Below are positions 1-4,962 of a stretch of DNA of 10,465 bases, piece after piece. Origin of the DNA: an uncultured Collinsella sp. Its GTDB lineage: Bacteria; Actinomycetota; Coriobacteriia; Coriobacteriales; Coriobacteriaceae. The stretch spans positions 1 to 10,465 of the forward strand of contig CABUMZ010000066.1 in assembly GCA_902492825.1 (NCBI GenBank). The letters run 5' to 3'. Both the position numbers and the translations under genes were made by a program. Numbering within the stretch: the stretch's first letter is position 1; each line of letters opens with the position of its first letter. A model generated the notes under the pieces. The model was not told the DNA's origin and searched no databases. It was given only the letters and a program-made list of their open reading frames with translations.

Positions 1-370
1 CTGAGAGCAACTCGCGGCGCGCCGGCGTGAGCTTTTTGGAATCGTTGATGCCCCAGACGCGCGGCTCCATAGGAAGGCAGACAGCGCATACCGTCAAAGG
101 ACCGGCCACCGATCCGCGACCCACCTCGTCGACACCAACGACCACTCCATCGCCGCCAAGCTCATGCATAAGCTCGTACATGTCATTGACGCGCTCGCGC
201 TCGGCAAGCTCTTTGGCATGGCGTTTGAGGGCGCGTTCACAAGCCTTGATCACCTGCTGGCGCGGGTCCTCGCGATAATGCTCCACGAGGGCGGGAATCT
301 CCTCAAACGTGGCGCTCGCCAACTCACCGGCAACCTGCGATGCCGAAACCGAGCTCGTCATGTTGGCCAT
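1..370 (-). CDS. rnhB: Ribonuclease HII, N-terminal 123 residues (3' end cut by window)
   Basis: RNase HII cleaves the RNA strand of RNA-DNA hybrids and removes single misincorporated ribonucleotides from DNA. Reading on the minus strand from ATG at 370 gives 123 residues before the window edge. Residues 79-91 read GVDEVGRGSVAGP, the family's first active-site block, with catalytic Asp81 and Glu82; residues 107-114 (GINDSKKL) are the next conserved block. The later catalytic aspartates lie outside the window. About 75 residues precede the DEVGRG block, including a charged helical stretch (about 22-60). This resembles the long N-terminal extension of Firmicutes RnhB such as that of B. subtilis. 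The start is chosen because a strong Shine-Dalgarno sequence, AAGGAGGG (384-377), lies 6 bases upstream; a second ATG at 361 is less well placed. A terminator lies directly upstream, so expression depends on read-through or an unseen promoter. Confidence 0.95.
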   Translation of the reverse strand, partial: MANMTSSVSASQVAGELASATFEEIPALVEHYREDPRQQVIKACERALKRHAKELAERERVNDMYELMHELGGDGVVVGVDEVGRGSVAGPLTVCAVCLPMEPRVWGINDSKKLTPARRELLS

Positions 371-382
371 ACCAGGCCCTCC

Positions 383-392
383 TTGCATGCAA
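383..392. repeat. 10-bp palindrome TTGCATGCAA at the rnhB ribosome binding site
   Basis: A perfect palindrome TTGCATGCAA sits between the T-tract of the rplS terminator and the rnhB Shine-Dalgarno sequence, and shares its last two A residues with AAGGAGGG. It could be an operator half-site or chance; no second copy was noticed in this window. Confidence 0.3.
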
Positions 393-394
393 AT

Positions 395-429
395 CAGATA
401 AAAAGAAGGGCCACCCGAAGGTGACCCTT
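395..429 (-). terminator. Intrinsic terminator of rplS with UUCG tetraloop
   Basis: On the minus strand a 10-base stem (AAGGGTCACC at 429-420 pairing with GGTGGCCCTT at 415-406, one T-G wobble) closes a TTCG tetraloop (419-416). It is followed by CTTTTTATCTG (405-395). This is a strong Rho-independent terminator. It sits 34 bases after the rplS stop and only about 11 bases before the rnhB ribosome binding site. Confidence 0.9.
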
Positions 430-430
430 G

Positions 431-448
431 TGTCCAAACGAGTGGACA
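431..448 (-). other. Small hairpin preceding the rplS terminator
   Basis: TGTCCA (448-443) and TGGACA (436-431) form a 6-base stem with a 6-base loop, immediately before the main terminator stem. It may protect the rplS mRNA 3' end or be a minor helper hairpin; no independent evidence supports either role. Confidence 0.4.
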
Positions 449-463
449 GACGCTGCGATCTTC

Positions 464-805
464 TTAGCGCTTCTCGGGGATGCGAGCAGCCTTGCCCACC
501 TTGTCGCGGAGGTAGTACAGCTTGGCGCGACGGACGCGACCATGACGAACGACCTCGAGCTTGGCGATCTTGGGGCTGTGAAGCGGGAAGGTACGCTCAA
601 CACCGACACCGAAGGACATCTTGCGGACGGTGAAGGTCTCGCGGGCACCGGCGCCGGCCATGCGGATGACGTCGCCCTGGAAGACCTGGATGCGCTCGCG
701 GTCGCCTTCCTTAATGCGGTAGTGAACCTTGACGTTGTCGGCGACGCGAACCTGAGGAATGTCCTCGCGGATCTGCTGACGCTCGATTGCGCGGATGTAA
801 TCCAT
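464..805 (-). CDS. rplS: 50S ribosomal protein L19
   Basis: L19 is a 50S protein located at the interface with the 30S subunit. The 113-residue product is the usual family length and carries the characteristic blocks DNVKVHYRIKEGDRERIQVFQGDVI, TVRKMSFGVGVERTFPLHSP and VRHGRVRRAKLYYLRDKVGKAARI. The start is ATG at 805: AAGGAA (817-812) lies 6 bases upstream. A TTG two codons earlier (811) abuts that ribosome binding site with no spacing and is rejected. The gene has its own promoter (about 875-902) upstream and a strong terminator downstream, so it appears to be a single-gene transcript. In many bacteria rplS directly follows trmD; here it is separated from trmD by lepB, glyQ, glyS, a DUF299 gene and ppdK. 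Confidence 0.97.
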   Translation of the reverse strand: MDYIRAIERQQIREDIPQVRVADNVKVHYRIKEGDRERIQVFQGDVIRMAGAGARETFTVRKMSFGVGVERTFPLHSPKIAKLEVVRHGRVRRAKLYYLRDKVGKAARIPEKR

Positions 806-829
806 GTGCAATTCCTTACTCTTCTAGAG

Positions 830-853
830 GTGCCGTACCACCATGGCCGGCAC
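830..853 (-). other. Possible hairpin in the rplS 5' leader
   Basis: GTGCCG (853-848) and CGGCAC (835-830) form a perfect 6-base stem around a 12-base loop in the presumed rplS leader, about 25 bases before the start codon. L19 leader RNAs are known in Firmicutes, but I cannot match this short hairpin to that family. It could regulate rplS translation or be fortuitous. Confidence 0.35.
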
Positions 854-874
854 GTAGTTGAACAAACGTATTCG

Positions 875-902
875 AGTATACACGCGCGGGTTTCTGCTGC
901 AA
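875..902 (-). promoter_or_regulatory. Probable sigma-A-type promoter of rplS
   Basis: On the minus strand TTGCAG (902-897) and TATACT (880-875) are separated by 16 bases, placing the transcription start near 868 and giving a leader of about 60 bases. An A/T-rich stretch (about 903-930, with AAAAAATT) lies just upstream of the -35 box, resembling the UP elements of ribosomal promoters. An inverted repeat has one arm (GCGGGTTT on the plus strand, 886-893) inside the -10/-35 spacer and the other (AAACCCGC, 932-939) upstream. Confidence 0.6.
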
Positions 903-940
903 GAACAATTTTTTACGCAGACAAAAAGACAAAACCCGCA

Positions 941-976
941 CATGATAACCGCCCGTCTCACAAATGAGACGGGCGG
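941..976 (-). terminator. Probable terminator after ppdK
   Basis: A perfect 12-base stem (CCGCCCGTCTCA at 976-965 pairing with TGAGACGGGCGG at 960-949) closes a TTTG tetraloop. It is followed by TTATCATG (948-941), a poor U-tract. Stem strength and position, 39 bases after the ppdK stop and before the rplS promoter, favour a terminator or a stabilising 3' hairpin. A minor 4-base hairpin (997-1008) precedes it. Confidence 0.7.
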
Positions 977-1015
977 CATGAAGGGGGGCTACACTAGGCG
1001 TCTACGCCCAAAACG

Positions 1016-3755
1016 TTAGGCGGGACGCTTGGCCTCGAGCTTGGCCTGGGCGGCAGCCAAGCGCGCGAGGGGCACGCGGTAGGGCGAGCAGGACACGTAG
1101 TCCACGTCGGCCACGTTAAACAGGCCCTTGATGGACTTGGGGTCGCCGCCGTGCTCACCGCACACGCCAAAGTGCATGTCGGGGTTGGTGGCACGACCCT
1201 TCTCGACGGCCATGCGTACCAGCTCGAGTACTGCCGTATCGATGGTCTCGAAGGGGTTGTCCTTCAGAATCTTCTTATGCATGTACAGCGGGATGAACTT
1301 AGCCTCGGCGTCGTCACGCGAGAAACCGAAGGTCGTCTGGGTGAGGTCGTTGGTGCCAAAGCAGAAGAAGTCGGCATGGTGGGCGATCTCGTCAGCGACC
1401 ATGCAGGCGCGCGGCAGCTCGAGCATCGTGCCCACGGGAATATTGAGCTCGACGCCTTCTTCGACGGAAACCTCGGCGATCACGCGCTCGATGACCTCGC
1501 GAGTCTGGACATGCTCGGCCGTGATGGAAACGAGCGGAACCATGATCTCGGGGCGCGGATCGACGCCCTCCTTGATTAGGCGGGCAGCGGCCGTGGCGGC
1601 GGCGCGAACCTGCATGAGCGGCAGATCGCTAAAGACGACGGACAGGCGAACGCCGCGCAGGCCGAGCATCGGGTTGGACTCGATCATGCCGTCGATACGA
1701 CGCAGGCGGGCGCGCAGGACGGCAAGCTCTTCCTCGCTGGCGCCGGCGGCTTCCTTCTTGGTGATGGCGACCTCGAGGTCGCGAGGATTATCCAGGAACT
1801 CATGAAGCGGCGGATCGAGCAGGCGGACGACCACATCGCGACCGGACATGGTATGGAACATCGCCAGGAAGTCCTCGGTCTGAACCTTGAGCAGGTCGGC
1901 CAGGGCCTGCTGCTTCACGGCTTCATCGTCAGACAGGATAAAGCTCTGGATGATGTTCTTGCGATCGCCCAGGAACATGTGCTCGGTGCGGCACAGGCCA
2001 ATAGCCTCGGCGCCAAACTCGAGGGCGAGCTTGGCATCCTCGGGATTGTCGGCGTTGACGCGCACATGGTTGGCGTGGCCACCGGTCTCGTCCAGACGGA
2101 TCTCGTCGGCCCAGGACAGGATGGTGTCCAGGTCGCCGGTGAGCTCGGCCGAAACCAGATCAACTGCGCCGTCGACGACGATACCCTGGGTACCGTCGAT
2201 GGAGATAACGTCGCCCTCGTGCAGCACGCGGTCGCTCCCCTCGATGCGCACGACCTTCTCGGCGGCGTCGATGTGGAAGCGCTCAACGCCGCAGACGCAG
2301 GGCGTACCCATGCCGCGGGCGATAACGGCGGCATGGCTCGTCTTGCCACCGTGGCTGGTCAGGATGCCCTCGGCGGCAACCATACCCTTCAGGTCGTCGG
2401 GGTTGGTCTCCCAGCGAACCAGAATGACCTTGCGGCCCTCATTGGCGCGCGCGACGGCATCGTCGCTCGAGAACACGACCTCGCCCAGGGCTGGCGTTAA
2501 GACCGCAGGCCAGCGCCTCGTACTTCTTGGAGGCGTCAAACTGCGGGTGCAGGAGCTGGTCGAGTTGCGCGGGATCGATGCGGCTCACGGCCTCCTCGCG
2601 GGTGATCAGGCCCTCCTCGACCATTTCGATGGCGATGCGCAGGGCGGCGGTAGCAGTGCGCTTACCCACGCGGGTCTGGAGCATCCAAAGCTTGCCTTGC
2701 TCGATGGTGAACTCGATATCGCACATATCGCGGTAATGATCCTCGAGCGTCAGGAACACGCGCTCGAGCTCCTCACCCGCAGACTCGAGGCCCGGGGTGG
2801 CCTTGAGGTCGGAGATGGGCTCGGTGTTGCGGATGCCGGCGACAACGTCCTCACCCTGGGCGTTGACCAGAAAGTCTCCGTAGAACTCCTTGGTGCCGTC
2901 GGCCGGGTTACGCGTAAAGGCGACACCCGTCGCGGAGGTCTCACCCTTGTTGCCAAAGGCCATGGCCTGCACGTTGACGGCGGTGCCGAGGTCGTCGGAA
3001 ATGCCATGCTGCTTGCGGTAGATGCAGGCACGCTCGTTCATCCAGCTGCCAAAGACGGCCTGGATGGCAAGGCGCAGCTGAAGCTCAGGATCGTGCGGGA
3101 AGACGGGCTTGCCATCGACAACCTCGAGCTCGGGGTACAAGGCGGCATCGACGTTCTCGGAGAAGATGCCCTTAAAGGTCTCGACGAGTTCCTGCAGGTC
3201 CTCGGCCGAAAGCTCGGAGTCGACGCGAACGCCAGCGACCAGGCGTGCCCGGGTCAGCGCGTTCTCGAACAGGTCGGCGTCGACGCCCATAACGACGTTG
3301 GAGAACATCTGGATAAAGCGGCGGTAGCTATCCCAGGCAAAGCGCGGATTTTGCGTCTGGGCGATGAGCCCCTGAACGGAGTCGTCGTTGAGGCCTAAGT
3401 TGAGGACCGTGTCCATCATGCCGGGCATGGAGAACGGAGCGCCCGAGCGAACCGACACGAGTAGCGGATCGTTGTCGTCACCGAGCTTCTTGCCGCAGCG
3501 AGCCTCGAGGTCCGCCTCGGCGGCAACGATCTCATCGAGTGCGCCCTCGGGCCACACGTTGCCGGCACCGGAGTACTCGACGCAAGTCTGGCAGGTAATA
3601 GTAAAGCCACCGGGAACCGGCAGGCCGATGCGGCTCATCTCGGCAAGGTTTGCGCCCTTGCCGCCAAGCACGAAGTTCATGGACTTGTCGCCCTCGGTGA
3701 CACAGGTGCCCTGGGCGTCGGTTCCAAAACGATAAACTCTCTTGCAATCGCTCAC
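1016..3755 (-). pseudogene. ppdK: Pyruvate, phosphate dikinase, split by a frameshift
   Basis: PPDK interconverts pyruvate + ATP + phosphate and PEP + AMP + pyrophosphate in the cytoplasm. Two reading frames make up the gene. The first, 3755 to 2439, holds the ATP-binding domain: GGKGANL at residues 31-37 and SVRSGAPFSMPGMMDTVLNLG at 101-121. It is true up to Gly424, then gains 14 foreign residues. The second is true from about 2491 to 1016 and holds the phosphohistidine domain and the PEP/pyruvate barrel. In the former, GGKTSHAAV has its His at 2335-2333 and the PDRP target Thr at 2341-2339. In the latter, FGTNDLTQTTFGFSRDD and GVCGEHGGDP carry the catalytic Cys. Restoring 11 bases gives 916 residues, normal for the family. 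The start is GTG at 3755, with AAGGGG 7 bases upstream; an ATG at 3776 lacks a ribosome binding site. No other disabling change was seen, so this is either a recent mutation or a sequence error. The regulator gene lies directly upstream. Confidence 0.88.
2484..2498 (-). other. ppdK frameshift site (deletion scar)
   Basis: Frame one reads Asn-Ala-Ser-Pro-Gly (2498-2484). Frame two resumes as Ala-Leu-Gly-Glu from 2491, so both frames share the single sequence AGCCCTGG (2492-2485). PPDKs carry a conserved A-S-P-G-A-A motif here, for example in the Clostridium symbiosum enzyme. An intact gene would read Asn-Ala-Ser-Pro-Gly-Ala-Ala-Leu-Gly-Glu, which contains GCCCTGG twice. Loss of 11 bases between those copies reproduces exactly what is seen. 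Confidence 0.8.
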
Positions 3756-3830
3756 GATACTTCCCCTTCCATGCACTTACGCGCACGACCGTGGTAACGA
3801 ATCGACCCGCCGGATGCGAGCCGTGAGGGT

Positions 3831-3836
3831 ACTATA
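3831..3836 (-). promoter_or_regulatory. Possible -10 box for ppdK
   Basis: TATAGT (3836-3831) would give a start near 3824 and a leader of about 70 bases. No convincing -35 box lies 16-18 bases upstream, which would fit an activator-dependent promoter. A competing -10, TATATT (3896-3891), lies within the TTTACC repeat array and also lacks a good -35. A third weak option pairs TTGACC (3961-3956) with TATCTT (3936-3931) at a suboptimal 19-base spacing. Confidence 0.35.
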
Positions 3837-3877
3837 CGGCGGGCATTGAGCGGGCTTGCGCAGAGGGCGCGGGGGTT

Positions 3878-3915
3878 GGTAAACGTGGTAAATATAGCGG
3901 TAAACGGTAGGTAAA
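3878..3915 (-). promoter_or_regulatory. Four TTTACC direct repeats upstream of ppdK
   Basis: The minus strand carries TTTACC at 3915-3910, 3904-3899, 3892-3887 and 3883-3878, with start-to-start distances of 11, 12 and 9 bases. Two of them extend to CGTTTACC (3906-3899 and 3885-3878) and are exactly 21 bases apart. An oppositely oriented copy lies at 3985-3990. Short, helically phased direct repeats like this are typical of response-regulator operators. They lie about 50-90 bases upstream of the TATAGT-based start. Confidence 0.5.
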
Positions 3916-3939
3916 GGTGGTTACCTTATGAAGATACCG

Positions 3940-3967
3940 ATGCAGCAGACATGCAGGTCAAATGCAG
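3940..3967 (-). promoter_or_regulatory. Three CTGCAT direct repeats with exact 11-bp period
   Basis: The minus strand reads CTGCAT at 3967-3962, 3956-3951 and 3945-3940, each followed by 5 variable bases, so the period is exactly 11. A degenerate fourth copy, CTTCAT, lies at 3933-3928. An 11-base direct-repeat period is the known architecture of OmpR/PhoB-family binding sites. The array overlaps a weak TTGACC/TATCTT promoter candidate. Confidence 0.5.
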
Positions 3968-4052
3968 ATTCTTTGCTAAATCGCTTTACCAATATCGTTC
4001 ATTAATTTTAGGTAGTCTTTATAGGACGGGGCATTTTAGCTACCCCAATAAG

Positions 4053-4928
4053 CTAGCTTTGTTGGGCTCGACGGGCGGCGCGGCGGGCACGGGCTTCTTG
4101 GATTTCCTCCAAGTGGCTAATGATCTCGGCAGCGCTTTCCTCGATGGCCTTGCCGTCGGTACGCACCACAAAGCAGCCTAGGCGCTTCATGAGGGCACGA
4201 GCTTCCTCAAGCTCACTGCGCACGCTCTCGGGCTCGGCATAGGAGCCGGCAACGGCACGAGCGTAGTCATCGCCCAAGCGGCTATCGCGAATTTCGGAAA
4301 TCACATCGACGGTCGAAATCAGGCCGAACAGGCGCATCGGGTCAACCTCGTAAATAGACTTGGGCGGCTCCATGCCGTGCGCCAGAGGGACGTTGGCCAC
4401 CTTGTAGCCCTGATAGGCCAAATACATCGACAGCGGCGTCTTGGACGTGCGCGACACGCCCAGCAGCACGATATCGGCCCCCGACAGATCGTCGCAGCCG
4501 CGCCCGTCATCGTGCTCAACGAAATACTCCATGGCCTCGATACGATGGAAATAGCGGTCATCGGTCCTGTGAATCACGCCCGCGACGCCCTTGGGCGACA
4601 CACCGATGAGCGACGACAGCACGGCGAGCGTCGGACCGATCAGGTCGACCGAGCGAATGTGCAGCATACCCAAGTAGTCGAGCACACGAGCACGAAGGGC
4701 CGGGTCGACAATGGTGTGGAACACGGCGATATCGCGATGGTCGGCATCGACGCGCGACCCCACAAATGACTTGACCTGCTCCACGGAGGTCACCTTGGGC
4801 AGACGTAAAACGCGAAAAGCCCCTTCATCAAATTGCCCGGACGCCGCAAGCACCACCTCACAAGCGGTATCACCGAGCGAGTCGGAGATAACGATAACGG
4901 TGGGACGAGCGGTGACCGGGCAATCCAT
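4053..4928 (-). CDS. Pyruvate, phosphate dikinase regulatory protein (DUF299/PDRP kinase-phosphorylase)
   Basis: This DUF299-family protein is known from plant and bacterial work as a bifunctional enzyme. It inactivates PPDK by ADP-dependent phosphorylation of the Thr two residues before the catalytic His, and reactivates it by phosphorolysis. The 291-residue product is near the usual family length. Visible marks are the N-terminal VIVISDSLGDTACEVV (11-26), the family P-loop GVSRTSKT (157-164), and YKVANVPLAHGMEPP. The C-terminus is an Arg/Ala-rich tail. The start is ATG at 4928, with AAGGAG 6 bases upstream. It lies 34 bases after glyS and 297 bases before ppdK, whose Thr-Ser-His target is present. 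E. coli PpsR, which acts on PEP synthase, is a paralogue. With ppdK next door and no ppsA in view, the PPDK role is favoured. If ppdK is truly broken, this enzyme may lack its main substrate. Confidence 0.93.
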   Translation of the reverse strand: MDCPVTARPTVIVISDSLGDTACEVVLAASGQFDEGAFRVLRLPKVTSVEQVKSFVGSRVDADHRDIAVFHTIVDPALRARVLDYLGMLHIRSVDLIGPTLAVLSSLIGVSPKGVAGVIHRTDDRYFHRIEAMEYFVEHDDGRGCDDLSGADIVLLGVSRTSKTPLSMYLAYQGYKVANVPLAHGMEPPKSIYEVDPMRLFGLISTVDVISEIRDSRLGDDYARAVAGSYAEPESVRSELEEARALMKRLGCFVVRTDGKAIEESAAEIISHLEEIQEARARRAARRAQQS

Positions 4929-4940
4929 GCGGCGCTCCTT

Positions 4941-4956
4941 TTGCGCTTATGCGCAA
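4941..4956 (-). repeat. Perfect hairpin between glyS and the PDRP gene
   Basis: TTGCGC (4956-4951) and GCGCAA (4946-4941) form a 6-base stem with an ATAA loop. It fills the short glyS-PDRP gap and abuts the AAGGAG ribosome binding site. It has no T-tract, so it is not a standard terminator. It may tune translation of the downstream gene or processing of the joint mRNA. Confidence 0.45.
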
Positions 4957-4962
4957 GCTGGC

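Noticed and set aside
809..811. TTG as start of rplS
   Set aside because: It directly abuts the AAGGAA ribosome binding site with no spacer; the ATG at 805 is correctly spaced.
428..967. A 179-codon plus-strand frame opposite rplS
   Set aside because: It runs through the rplS coding region, promoter and the ppdK terminator hairpin, and shows no domain.
2439..2539. Programmed ribosomal frameshifting in ppdK
   Set aside because: No classic slippery site is visible, and any shift at the junction would still lack about three conserved hinge residues. A DNA deletion explains frame and length together.
1887..3398. A 503-codon plus-strand open frame opposite ppdK, and other plus-strand frames at 1128-1805 and 1802-2500
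   Set aside because: They are shadows of ppdK in GC-rich DNA; the composition is biased and no family is recognisable.
4044..4066. Terminator at the end of the PDRP gene
   Set aside because: CCCAA/TTGGG with a small inner stem spans the stop codon, but the pairing is interrupted and no T-tract follows; the GGGG/CCCC pairing just after it is also short and lacks a T-tract.
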